The notes: a model not told the origin generated them from the letters alone. 64,000 bases of DNA from Proteobacteria bacterium ST_bin12 (GCA_002083635.1 MSXP01000005.1:248001-312000), one strand, 5' to 3'. Positions 28,566 through 35,586 are shown, counted from the stretch's first letter. Translations and numbers: made by a program.

Positions 28566-28955
28566 TTATGGACTATTAAATTTCCCTTCTATAAGTCTTA
28601 CCATTTCAACTTTAAATGTATCAATACTTTTTTGGTGGCTTTCAATTACAAACATCAATTCGTCATATCTAGCTAAATTTTTTAATACTAGAGAATTAAA
28701 CTGTTTGTTTAAATCAAGACCCATTTGAATTTTTTCCACCATCTCAGTAAATAACTGCTCCCTCTTTTCTATGTAATCAATACTGCTGAATAATCTTTTA
28801 TGATTATCAAAATTTATTATGAGATTTTCTAAAATATCAGATTGCTTAGTTTTTAAATCAACTGCTGAATCAACTAATATCTTTTTTGTGGATGGTGTTA
28901 AATAAAATGAATATTCAACTTTTTGGGGTGCATTTGTTTCTTTAAGTTTTGGCAT
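28566..28955 (-). CDS. Mobilization accessory protein (probable relaxosome component)
   Basis: A 129-residue protein 19 bp upstream of the relaxase. Its N-terminus (VEYSFYLTPSTKKILVDSAVDLKTKQSDILENLI, abbreviated) has the beta-strand plus two helices order of a ribbon-helix-helix DNA-binding domain, as in MobC/TraY-like accessory proteins; the rest is a long helix likely to form a coiled coil (REQLFTEMVEKIQMGLDLNKQ). The position, immediately before the relaxase and after a 444-bp non-coding region that may hold oriT, fits a nickase accessory factor. Function is inferred from context; no family name can be given from sequence alone. Confidence 0.65.
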   Translation of the reverse strand: MPKLKETNAPQKVEYSFYLTPSTKKILVDSAVDLKTKQSDILENLIINFDNHKRLFSSIDYIEKREQLFTEMVEKIQMGLDLNKQFNSLVLKNLARYDELMFVIESHQKSIDTFKVEMVRLIEGKFNSP

Positions 28956-29399
28956 TTTCAGCTCACTTTTTTCTAGTTATATATTAACTATAGTAAAAAA
29001 ATACTGAAAAACAACCCCCCTCTCACAAAAGCCCCGTCGAATATAGGAATGGTTAAAATTTAGGGGTTTTTTCCAACTTTGGAAGTAGGGTGCTATAAGA
29101 ATTATGGGGTGGATTTTGAGTGGTTGTTTTTGACTTTATGGTGAATGCGAATAATGATGTTGCTAATTATTGTAGGTTTAGATTTTTGGGGGTTTCGAAA
29201 AATTATCAATTTTCAATTGAAATTTTTCTGTGTTGGCTAGGGTATGTAAAAACATAAAAGCATTAAAAATGCAGCGAGTGGAGTTGCAAGCAACAGACTA
29301 TAAATTTAAGAGTGATTTTGAAAATATCAAACTGTTACTCTCTCATTTTTATTGTGTTGAGTAACGAGGGGAATAGTAGAATTTTAAAGATTTAACTTC
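28956..29399. other. Non-coding region upstream of mobilization genes, candidate oriT
   Basis: No gene is supported in these 444 bp. It holds promoter copy A, a palindrome TTCCAACTTTGGAA (29071-29084), C-run/G-run blocks (CCCC 29032-29035 facing GGGG 29063-29066 before six T) and an inverted repeat GTTACTC/GAGTAAC (29334-29365). A location next to the relaxase operon with several hairpins fits an origin of transfer, but no nick site can be named. Confidence 0.4.
28974..29014 (-). promoter_or_regulatory. Promoter with overlapping inverted-repeat operator, copy A
   Basis: On the minus strand TTGTTT (29014-29009) and TATAGT (28992-28987) stand 16 bases apart, driving the mobilization genes. An inverted repeat TAGTTA-TATAT-TAACTA (28974-28990) overlaps the -10 box. 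The 16-base block from TTTTTAC through TATAGTTAA recurs at copy B (30213-30251). Confidence 0.65.
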
Positions 29400-30200
29400 T
29401 TAAAAATTAACTTCTTGCCCCGTACTTAATCTGATTGTTCCAGAAACGAATGGTGTTGTTGTTCCAAAAATGGTGGTTTCTACACAACCTCCACATCCAC
29501 CTTTGAATAATCTATAAACATTCCCTCTATTTACAGTGATTGGTATGTTTAATTCATTAAAGTCGTCTTGATTTTGTCTTACTGGAAAACCACCACTACT
29601 TATTAAAGGAAAACCAGCACTCATGTTAGTAGTTTCATTGTAAACAATTGCATTCCAAGACGGGTCTTGATTATCAAAAGCGAGTGTGTGAGCTCTTATT
29701 TGAATATGTGTAATAGTAAATGGTACATTTGAATTGTTAATTAAATATACAGCACCACCACCATTAGCACCTGTAGGTCCAATATATCTAACATAACCAG
29801 TAGAGTATATAGCGAAGCCTTGCGATGATACTGGAGGGGATGTGCAACTAGCACCTGTAGGTCCAGTAAATGTATTGCTAGAATTGCAAGTGTAAGTTGC
29901 CGAACCACTATTTATTCCAGTAGCAATTACATTTCTTGAAACACCTGTGTTGGCTGTATTTGCAGTGCCTGTGCAAGTATTTGAACCCACAACCCAAGAA
30001 ACATTTTGATTAGGACAGTATTGAGGTGCGATTACAGCACTATTGGGATTAGGAGGTGTGGAAGAAATCAAACCATATCCTCCAGCATTTATACTTGTTG
30101 AATCTGCATTACTATTATCGTCAGAAATATTTTGTGCTGATACTGAAAAAGATGTTGATAGTAATACTGTGAGCAGTAAAAACTTTAATTTATTTGTCAT
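29400..30200 (-). CDS. Secreted cysteine-containing protein of the mobile element
   Basis: A 266-residue exported protein of unknown function. Residues 1-22 form a Sec signal peptide (KLKFLLLTVLLSTSFSVSA). A Ser/Asn/Thr-rich region follows, with a module where cysteines are spaced around a Trp (QYCPNQNVSWVVGSNTCTG ... ATYTCNSSN ... GASC, about 62-118); this kind of C-W-C-C module is seen in surface or adhesin-like proteins. The C-terminal half is beta-rich and ends GTIRLSTGQEVNF, with a GGCGGC pair. The start follows an AGGGGA ribosome site. It shares promoter-operator copy B with the mobilization genes, which suggests coordinated expression with transfer; a role in contact or entry exclusion is speculation. 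Confidence 0.6.
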   Translation of the reverse strand: MTNKLKFLLLTVLLSTSFSVSAQNISDDNSNADSTSINAGGYGLISSTPPNPNSAVIAPQYCPNQNVSWVVGSNTCTGTANTANTGVSRNVIATGINSGSATYTCNSSNTFTGPTGASCTSPPVSSQGFAIYSTGYVRYIGPTGANGGGAVYLINNSNVPFTITHIQIRAHTLAFDNQDPSWNAIVYNETTNMSAGFPLISSGGFPVRQNQDDFNELNIPITVNRGNVYRLFKGGCGGCVETTIFGTTTPFVSGTIRLSTGQEVNF

Positions 30201-30212
30201 GAGAATCCCCTG

Positions 30213-30251
30213 TAGTTAAATTAACTATAGTAAAAATAATCATGAAATCAA
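30213..30251 (-). promoter_or_regulatory. Promoter with overlapping inverted-repeat operator, copy B
   Basis: On the minus strand TTGATT (30251-30246) and TATAGT (30229-30224) are 16 bases apart, upstream of the secreted-protein gene. The inverted repeat TAGTTA-AAT-TAACTA (30213-30227) overlaps the -10 box as in copy A. Confidence 0.65.
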
Positions 30252-30270
30252 GGTCATAGAGGAATTTAAT

Positions 30271-30882
30271 ATGCAAGAACCTAGCAATGGCTTGAGTATT
30301 CCTTATCAGCATGCTTTCTACATTCAATCTATGCTGTTCAATACAACATCAGCAATTAAATCTTTCCGTATTGCTCTAACAATTTTAGAAAAAGATGAAA
30401 GTGGTGAAATTAAGATTCAAGATTACAAAGAAAGATTTCTTGATGAATTGCACAACATAATTAATCAAAGTGGTGCAATTTCACGATACTTTTGGCCAGC
30501 TACTGCTAGTCCTAGAAATGCAACGGAATCTCAAAAAAATATTCACAAAATTAGAGGTGCATTTTTAAAAGATGTTTTTGATATTAAAGAAGGCAATCCT
30601 TTAGAGAATAGAGCTCTGAGAAATGCAGTTGAGCATTTTGATGAAAGATTAGATTTGTATCTTGAACAAGGAATTATCGGAAATATATTCCCAAGTTTAA
30701 TTATGAACGAACCAGACAACAGTGGTGTAGCACACCATATTTTTCGTGCATATTATTTAAAAGATGCAATTTTCCAGATACTTGGTGAAAGATTTGAAAT
30801 AGAGCCAATTACTGATGAGTTGATAAAAATTCATGCCCAGCTAACTAAATTTGATGAAAATGGTGGTAATTTTTCAAAATAA
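30271..30882 (+). CDS. Hypothetical protein with HEPN-like RX4H motif
   Basis: A 203-residue, mostly helical protein. AGAGGA lies seven bases before the ATG. The central segment ENRALRNAVEHFDERLDLYL contains R117-N118-x3-H122, which matches the R-(polar)-X4-6-H active-site motif of HEPN ribonucleases and minimal toxins. The surrounding helices (SAIKSFRIALTILE near the N-terminus, AHHIFRAYYLKDAIFQILGERF near the C-terminus) suit a helical bundle. It lies divergent from the secreted-protein gene. No antitoxin-like partner is adjacent. Enzyme activity is inference from one short motif; family membership is not proven. Confidence 0.5.
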   Translation: MQEPSNGLSIPYQHAFYIQSMLFNTTSAIKSFRIALTILEKDESGEIKIQDYKERFLDELHNIINQSGAISRYFWPATASPRNATESQKNIHKIRGAFLKDVFDIKEGNPLENRALRNAVEHFDERLDLYLEQGIIGNIFPSLIMNEPDNSGVAHHIFRAYYLKDAIFQILGERFEIEPITDELIKIHAQLTKFDENGGNFSK

Positions 30883-30966
30883 TAGTAATTCTAAGTATTT
30901 TGGTTATAAGTCTTTACGGTGTAGCTATCTGACAACACCATCGCATACCATAGTTGTTTTTATCAA

Positions 30967-31959
30967 CTAAGTGTTTGAGTAAATATATAAATTAAACATT
31001 GAAGCAACTTGTTTCCAATATTTTTTAGTAGTCAATAATGAGCATTTAGAGTGAATTGATACAGATTGCTGTGTGATAGGTGTGCCTTGTGATTTTAATG
31101 CCTTCACTGATTCAATAATTGATTCTAGAACGGTTTTTGTTCTTACTTCATGTGAGTAATATGCACTTGCTGTTTGCTTCTCTTGCAATGGCATTGAATC
31201 TGGTAAATTCATCACACCACGATTAACATGCTTATCAAGTAGGTGTTGATTCTTCCAAGTCCATTTGCTGATTGAATTAACGGTCTGTAGCACTTCTTTT
31301 GCATACAACTGACCATCTACCCACCCATCAAACTCTAAATTGATTTCAAAGCCTCTATCTTCTACTTCTGATTTGAATTGTTCATACCTAATATGTTTTT
31401 TAACAATTTGATATGCAAAGAATCTCAGTGTATTAAACAGGGTGCTGTTTCTGCCTTCAATATCAAATTTAAGCTCTGTGCTCTTTCTTCTAGGTGTTAG
31501 GTCTATATATTCTTGAAACTCACTTAAATCATAGCTTGTGAAATGTTTAATGATTTTCCAACTTGGGTGTAGTGGGTTTTTAGTAAATTTACCAACATAC
31601 CCTTTATCACCATCAAGGTAATTAGTTAAAGCATTATCTACAGCCTCAAAATACTGTTGTGGTGCTCTTCTACCTGCTTCTGTATAAACAACTGGTGTAT
31701 TGAGTTGATAGCAATAATGACAATGTGCATTTTCTGGATTGATAGCTATCCATGATGGTGCTGGTAGATTTCTATCTTCCCAATCGTGAGCTGCTCCTGG
31801 TCTATCAATATCAATGATGATTTGTTTTTTAAGATATTGGCTAACTTCAATGTATTTGTAATTGAGTGCAGATTCTTTGGTTCTGAATTTTGTGCCATAT
31901 TCAAAGCTGTTTGTGCTTCTAACTTTCTCAGGTAGTGAATCAATAAAACTATCAAACAT
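30967..31959 (-). CDS. Plasmid-type replicase (RepA-like, Replicase family)
   Basis: A 330-residue protein resembling the Replicase family of theta plasmid initiators. Seen: the N-terminal IIIDIDRPGAAHDWEDR motif and PSWIAINPENAHCHYCYQLNTPV (about 47-91), characteristic of this primase-like family, and a C-terminal helical part compatible with a DNA-binding PriCT-like and helix-turn-helix tail (SQGTPITQQSVSIHSKCSLLTTKKYWKQVA). In an integrated element such a gene suggests plasmid ancestry or replication of the excised circle. The upstream leader contains a candidate antisense RNA and a small ribbon-helix-helix gene, like copy-control regions. Confidence 0.72.
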   Translation of the reverse strand: MFDSFIDSLPEKVRSTNSFEYGTKFRTKESALNYKYIEVSQYLKKQIIIDIDRPGAAHDWEDRNLPAPSWIAINPENAHCHYCYQLNTPVVYTEAGRRAPQQYFEAVDNALTNYLDGDKGYVGKFTKNPLHPSWKIIKHFTSYDLSEFQEYIDLTPRRKSTELKFDIEGRNSTLFNTLRFFAYQIVKKHIRYEQFKSEVEDRGFEINLEFDGWVDGQLYAKEVLQTVNSISKWTWKNQHLLDKHVNRGVMNLPDSMPLQEKQTASAYYSHEVRTKTVLESIIESVKALKSQGTPITQQSVSIHSKCSLLTTKKYWKQVASMFNLYIYSNT

Positions 31960-32009
31960 AAAATCTCCATTATTATTTTTATAATTGAAGATTTATTTTG
32001 TTTACGATA

Positions 32010-32038
32010 TTGACTTATGTGATTAATTTTACTAAATT
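32010..32038 (+). promoter_or_regulatory. Promoter of a candidate antisense RNA
   Basis: TTGACT (32010-32015), 17-base spacer and TAAATT (32033-32038) on the plus strand, opposite to the replicase gene. Confidence 0.45.
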
Positions 32039-32044
32039 AAATTT

Positions 32045-32118
32045 TATAAGGTTAGCCTCTCACAGCTTTTAAACCTAAATCCTCAGAAATGCTCAAGTGT
32101 AATTACTTGGGCATTTTT
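32045..32118 (+). ncRNA. Candidate antisense/counter-transcribed RNA in the replicase leader
   Basis: A transcript from the promoter at 32010-32038 would be about 75 nt, contain a first hairpin (AGGTT near 32049 with AACCT near 32072) and end at an intrinsic terminator (32089-32118). It would be complementary to the leader between the ribbon-helix-helix gene and the replicase, the location of copy-control RNAs in plasmids with copG-rep operons. No transcript is proven; the terminator could also serve another purpose. Confidence 0.4.
32089..32118 (+). terminator. Intrinsic terminator on the plus strand
   Basis: ATGCTCAAGT (32089-32098) pairs with ACTTGGGCAT (32105-32114; one G-U), loop of six, then a T-run. 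Confidence 0.75.
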
Positions 32119-32123
32119 ATTTT

Positions 32124-32285
32124 CTACTTCTCCACCTCAATCATTAAGACAGTGTTGATATACAAATTCACTGACATATCTTTTTCATTAGCTTTATCTC
32201 TTACCTTATCTAAAAGCTTTTCATCAAGCCTGATGGTGTAGCCAATATCTTTAATCTGTTTTTTCTTTCTTTGTTGAATTTGCAT
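32124..32285 (-). CDS. Small ribbon-helix-helix protein (CopG/Arc-like)
   Basis: A 53-residue gene below usual length cut-offs. The ATG at 32283-32285 follows GGAG with good spacing. After a basic N-terminus (QRKKKQIKD) the product reads IGYTIRLDEKLLDKVRDKANEKDMSVNLYIN, i.e. a beta strand with alternating residues, a helix, a turn and a second helix, the ribbon-helix-helix order of CopG/Arc repressors. It sits upstream of the replicase in the same direction, 164 bp away, as CopG does in plasmid copy-control operons. Function as repressor is inference; the coding call rests on ribosome site, composition and fold pattern. Confidence 0.7.
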   Translation of the reverse strand: MQIQQRKKKQIKDIGYTIRLDEKLLDKVRDKANEKDMSVNLYINTVLMIEVEK

Positions 32286-32410
32286 TTTTATCTCCATTTG
32301 TATCGGTTGCTATATGGTTATAAGAAACTACAAACGAATGTCAACGATCCAGCAAAAATAAATTTGACTTAATTTCTCAATTTACTAAGTTAGTAATAAA
32401 GGGGATTTTT

Positions 32411-32614
32411 ATGTTGAATATTATTCAAGAGTTGATAATCAAAAACTCTAATGACTATTTAGAAAATGTAGTGATACCTGACTTGCTTGCACTTAACCCT
32501 GGGTTGAAAACTGAGATATTGAAGTCATACGAAGAATTGAAACCTAAAATTTCAGAAGAGTTCTTAGATGCTCAAATTGATACTAAAATTGAAATAAATA
32601 ATTATATGTATTAG
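32411..32614 (+). CDS. Small hypothetical protein of the mobile element
   Basis: A 67-residue acidic protein of unknown function with a good ribosome site (AAAGGGG before the ATG) and its own strong terminator at 32626-32657. It is predicted mostly helical (IIQELIIKNSNDYLENVVIPDLL, LKSYEELKPKISEEFLDAQIDTKI). It is divergent from the ribbon-helix-helix gene. No family is recognised. Confidence 0.55.
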   Translation: MLNIIQELIIKNSNDYLENVVIPDLLALNPGLKTEILKSYEELKPKISEEFLDAQIDTKIEINNYMY

Positions 32615-32625
32615 TTATTACAGAC

Positions 32626-32657
32626 AAAAAAATACCACTTATTAAGTGGTATTTTTT
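32626..32657. terminator. Bidirectional terminator before the methyltransferase end
   Basis: AATACCACTT (32631-32640) pairs with AAGTGGTATT (32644-32653), loop ATT, with A-run and T-run flanks; it serves the convergent 32614 and 32677 genes. Confidence 0.88.
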
Positions 32658-32676
32658 ATGAATTTTCAGTATTCCT

Positions 32677-33957
32677 CTAAATTGATAACTGCATATCAAC
32701 CAGTTTTGGTTTGGACTTTGTTGGAATATCTACCCTCTCACGATAATAATTATTCAATGCTCTAACTATAGATTTACCCATTGCTAGTGCAAGATTAACT
32801 GGAACAGCATTTCCAATCTGTGCATATTGAGAAGTTAATGCCCCAGCAAAATCCCAACTATCTGGGAATGTTTGAATCCTTGCATATTCTCTAACAGTAA
32901 ATGGTCTGGTTTCATCTGGGTGACATCTTTCAGTTTGTTTCTGTGCTGGAGAGCAAGTTAATGTTAAACATGCTTCATCCCATGAAATTCTTCTCGCCAT
33001 ACCAGTTTTACCACCACCTAAATGAAAAGAACCTTTCATGTATGATTTTTGAAGCTCAAGAGGTAAATCTCTCCAATACCCACCTGGTGGTATTAAGTCC
33101 ATTATCTCTCTTTTACTTTTTGGGTATGTTTGACCAATAGATTCAGGAACATCAGTTTTGAATAACTTACCTTTTTTTAATGCATCTTTTAATGTAAATA
33201 ATTCACTATCTTGTTCGGGCCATTCAAAATCAATATCTACACCTTTTTTAATTCCAACTATAAATATTCGTTCTCGTTTTTGTGGAACTCTGTGGAATAT
33301 AGCTTTTAATACTCTTGGTGGAATTACTTCATAACCTAGTTCATCTAATATTGAAACCATGCCCTCTATAGTTTTACCATTTTCATGTTGAAGCAAACCA
33401 CGAACATTTTCTCCAATGCAAATTAGTGGCTGCACTTCTTTAACTGCTCTTGCAAATTCAAAAAACAATGTGCCTCTGGCATCTTCAAATCCAAGCCTTT
33501 TACCTGCATATGAGAATGCTTGGCATGGAAATCCACCAGTTAAAACATCAACTTTGCCTTTATATGGTGTGAAATCAATTTTAGCTACATCACCCTCAAT
33601 CACATTCCATTTTGGTCTATTTCTTCGTAGTGTCTCACAAGCATTTTTATCAATTTCTGATAAAAGAACATTATCTAAGCCAGCTTTTTCAAGACCTAAA
33701 GCCAATCCACCTGCACCAGCAAATAACTCTATTGAAGTAAATTTTTTAATTGGAGTTTCATCTTTTTGCTTTGATTTTTCTTTAAACATAAATCCAATTT
33801 TCTCAAACTGTTTTAAATCACTTGATTTATAAAGTCGGTAATTATTGATAGGGTGTCGTTCTGAAATTAATTTCCCAGACTTTTCCCATCTTCTAAGTGT
33901 TTCTTTTGCTACACCTAGCATGTCTGCAACTTCTGAAAGTTTATATACATCTTTCAT
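32677..33957 (-). CDS. DNA (cytosine-5-)-methyltransferase with N-terminal MerR-like HTH
   Basis: Methylates cytosine at the C5 position in a restriction-modification pair. The 426-residue protein has an N-terminal MerR-like helix-turn-helix (about residues 4-45, LSEVADMLGVAKETLRRWEKSGKL) that normal methyltransferases lack, then motif I ELFAGAGGLALGLE (77-90), the catalytic GGFPCQAFSYAGKR (C145), ENVRGL (183-188), QKRERIFIVG, and the C-terminal QIGNAVPVNLA. Length of the catalytic part is usual. Divergent from the endonuclease gene at 34065. The HTH probably makes it autoregulatory, binding the inverted repeat at 33962-33991. Confidence 0.93.
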   Translation of the reverse strand: MKDVYKLSEVADMLGVAKETLRRWEKSGKLISERHPINNYRLYKSSDLKQFEKIGFMFKEKSKQKDETPIKKFTSIELFAGAGGLALGLEKAGLDNVLLSEIDKNACETLRRNRPKWNVIEGDVAKIDFTPYKGKVDVLTGGFPCQAFSYAGKRLGFEDARGTLFFEFARAVKEVQPLICIGENVRGLLQHENGKTIEGMVSILDELGYEVIPPRVLKAIFHRVPQKRERIFIVGIKKGVDIDFEWPEQDSELFTLKDALKKGKLFKTDVPESIGQTYPKSKREIMDLIPPGGYWRDLPLELQKSYMKGSFHLGGGKTGMARRISWDEACLTLTCSPAQKQTERCHPDETRPFTVREYARIQTFPDSWDFAGALTSQYAQIGNAVPVNLALAMGKSIVRALNNYYRERVDIPTKSKPKLVDMQLSI

Positions 33958-33961
33958 TTAG

Positions 33962-33991
33962 TAACCATGTGTAATGTTGTTGTTATGGTTA
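33962..33991. promoter_or_regulatory. Inverted repeat between methyltransferase and endonuclease
   Basis: TAACCAT (33962-33968) and ATGGTTA (33985-33991) are perfect inverted copies 16 bases apart, four bases before the methyltransferase start codon. A position overlapping its translation start fits an autoregulatory operator for the N-terminal HTH; binding is not shown. Confidence 0.5.
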
Positions 33992-34064
33992 TTTTATATT
34001 AAATCAAGTGAGCTGAGTGGGTAAACATTGTGACAAAATGCTCTTTTGCTTGGAATAATTCAAA

Positions 34065-34787
34065 ATGACACTAGAAGAAAGAAAACAAATTCTTGAATTA
34101 GTTAAAAACTGGTTTCGCACCGTAATTTTGCCAAATCATATTAAAAACACTGTGAAATTAACTGACCCAGATATTTTTGATATAAATCCATTTTTAGCAC
34201 CCTACCTTGCTGGTTATTTAACTGGCGAACTAACACCTGATTCAGTTGCTAAAGCACTGCTATACCCTAGAGTATTAGGCACATCAATAACCACTTCTTT
34301 TGGACAAAACATGCAGAAATTTATTTCTGATGTTTTAAAAGATAGCTTTGGCTCTATGGTGGCAGGTATAGATATTGAATTTATTGATGCAATTGATGGT
34401 AGAAAGAAATACTGTCAAGCTAAGCTAGGTCCAAACACAATCAATAAAGATGATATTGAAACAATTCACAATCACTTTAAAGCAGCTAGGAATTTAGGAA
34501 GAACTAATAATATTGCTGTGCAACATGGTGATTTAGTTGTTGGTATTTTATATGGCGAACCAGGTCAAGAAAGTAATCACTACCAAAAACTTAGAGATAA
34601 TCATGGCTACCCTTTGTATATTGGTCAAGAATTTTGGCACAGATTAACTGGTGACCCTGATTTTTATCAAGAGTTAAGAGTTGCAATTGCAGAAGTTGCT
34701 GTTGAAGCTAAAGGTTCTGAAATCATTAAAAGTGTAGCTGATACTTTAGCGAAAACAGACACAATCAAAAAATTAGCAGGTAAATAA
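34065..34787 (+). CDS. Type II restriction endonuclease, Eco47II-like
   Basis: A 240-residue endonuclease resembling the Eco47II family, whose founder cuts GGNCC; the exact site here is not provable. Seen: PFLAPYLAGYLTGE (about 46-59), RVLGTSITTSFGQNMQKFI (about 75-93), a DIEFIDAIDGRKKYCQAKLGPNTIN segment (about 109-133) with acidic residues and a Q-x-K motif of a PD-(D/E)XK active site, and FWHRLTGDPDFY (about 193-204). It is divergent from the methyltransferase, with the presumed operator between. It partners with the methyltransferase and may stabilise the element. Confidence 0.82.
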   Translation: MTLEERKQILELVKNWFRTVILPNHIKNTVKLTDPDIFDINPFLAPYLAGYLTGELTPDSVAKALLYPRVLGTSITTSFGQNMQKFISDVLKDSFGSMVAGIDIEFIDAIDGRKKYCQAKLGPNTINKDDIETIHNHFKAARNLGRTNNIAVQHGDLVVGILYGEPGQESNHYQKLRDNHGYPLYIGQEFWHRLTGDPDFYQELRVAIAEVAVEAKGSEIIKSVADTLAKTDTIKKLAGK

Positions 34788-34799
34788 AGGTAATTTAAT

Positions 34800-35012
34800 A
34801 TGGCAGATAATGAAGCTCTAATGGAAGTTTTGTCACAACTATATAAAGTTTTAAGTAAAGAACAACAAGATAGTTTTAAGAGAAATGTAGAAAAAAGAAT
34901 TAAAGAGGATAAAGATGATAAACATCAAAATATAAAACTAAAAATGGATGTTCATAGCATAGCTCAAAAAATATCAGGTGTTAATTTACGAATCAATTGG
35001 GATGATAACTGA
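34800..35012 (+). CDS. Small charged protein downstream of the endonuclease
   Basis: A 70-residue very charged protein (KRNVEKRIKEDKDDKHQNIKLKMD) of unknown function. It starts 12 bp after the endonuclease stop, with AAAGGTAA as a weak ribosome site, so it is probably cotranscribed. Helical N-terminus (MEVLSQLYKVLSKEQQDSFK). Its 3' end overlaps the convergent gene by 20 bases. A role in controlling the restriction system is possible from position only. Confidence 0.5.
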   Translation: MADNEALMEVLSQLYKVLSKEQQDSFKRNVEKRIKEDKDDKHQNIKLKMDVHSIAQKISGVNLRINWDDN

Positions 35013-35181
35013 GAATTATTTTTTCTACTTCCTCTAGTTTCTGCTTAATCTCCAGTAATAAAAGTGATGAAAGTCGTTTACTTTGGTAACCGTCTAACCA
35101 ATTAGCTGAAGCATGCAGTGAGTGAAGAACTGAAAGTTCTGATTCTATGATTTTAAGTTGATCTATTTTTTGAATGCTCAT
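34993..35181 (-). CDS. Small helical hypothetical protein near the element's right end
   Basis: A 62-residue protein with AAAAGGA before its ATG. It is almost entirely helical and leucine-rich (LKIIESELSVLHSLHASANWLDGYQ, LLLLEIKQKLEEVEKIIL), which suggests a coiled coil or an antitoxin/immunity-type small protein, though no family is recognised. It overlaps the preceding convergent gene by 20 bases, so at least one of the two might be non-coding. Confidence 0.45.
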   Translation of the reverse strand: MSIQKIDQLKIIESELSVLHSLHASANWLDGYQSKRLSSLLLLEIKQKLEEVEKIILSYHPN

Positions 35182-35383
35182 ATTAGTCCTTTTCTTTTAA
35201 GTTATTAAAAAGAAAATTATTGTCAAGATTCAATTGATGATTATCAATTTTCAGTTATAATTCGCCCCGCATTAAGTGGTAGCAATTGTGGTATCGAATT
35301 TTTGATACCAATTTTTCAACAATTTTTACCAGTTTCTTGATATAGCTAGATTGTAGAGTGGTATTAGGTGGTAGCAGAGATAG

Positions 35384-35400
35384 TCCCTCGCTCTCCGCCA
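35384..35400 (+). repeat. attR core, direct repeat with attL
   Basis: TCCCTCGCTCTCCGCCA, identical to the tRNA-Ser 3' end at 23940-23956, marks the right end of the element. The 200 bp to its left are non-coding and contain a GGTATC/GATACC hairpin (35290-35309) and GGTAGCA copies. Confidence 0.92.
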
Positions 35401-35467
35401 GTTATATCATTAAGAATGGTGTTTAGTTCTTTTAGAAACAAGCGGTTTAGACTATAATTACGCGCAT

Positions 35468-35544
35468 GCGCCCGTAGCTCAGCTGGATAGAGTACTTGGC
35501 TACGAACCAAGGGGTCAGGAGTTCGAATCTCTTCGGGCGCACCA
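35468..35544 (+). tRNA. tRNA-Arg(ACG)
   Basis: A 77-nt cloverleaf: GCGCCCG (35468-35474) with CGGGCGC (35534-35540), D-arm AGCTCAGCTGGATAGAGT, anticodon loop CTACGAA (anticodon ACG), T-arm with GTTCGAATC and an encoded CCA. It is 68 bp outside the mobile element; before insertion it would have stood close to tRNA-Ser(GCT). Confidence 0.96.
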
Positions 35545-35552
35545 TATAAATC

Positions 35553-35586
35553 AAAGGCTTACAGTTTAACGACTGTAAGCCTTTTG
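35553..35586 (+). terminator. Terminator after tRNA-Arg
   Basis: AAAGGCTTACAGT (35553-35565) pairs with ACTGTAAGCCTTT (35572-35584), 13 bp, loop TTAACG, followed by T residues. Confidence 0.9.

Larger units (their letters stand above)
23957..35400. mobile_element. Integrative mobilizable element in tRNA-Ser(GCT)
   Basis: An 11.4-kb element bounded by the 17-bp repeat from the tRNA-Ser 3' end. It contains, left to right: integrase, a small protein, a MobF relaxase-helicase and accessory gene, a probable oriT region, a secreted protein, a HEPN-motif protein, a replicase with a ribbon-helix-helix gene, and a type II restriction-modification pair. Base composition is visibly more AT-rich than the flanking genes. 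There is no coupling protein and no type IV secretion gene, so self-transfer is unlikely; mobilization by another conjugative element is the likely lifestyle. Copies of GGTAGCA near both ends (24012, 24024, 35278, 35370) may be integrase arm sites. Confidence 0.88.

Noticed and set aside
29071..29084. Exact oriT nick site
   Set aside because: Hairpins are present, but no motif similar enough to a known MobF nick site to place it.
31746..31970. 74-aa frame overlapping the replicase start
   Set aside because: Shadow frame of the replicase on the same strand; no independent ribosome site.
33416..33832. 138-aa frame opposite the methyltransferase
   Set aside because: Antisense shadow; methyltransferase motifs on the other strand are unambiguous.
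23957..35400. CRISPR array or type IV secretion genes in the element
   Set aside because: No regularly spaced repeats and no VirB/VirD4-like genes are seen.
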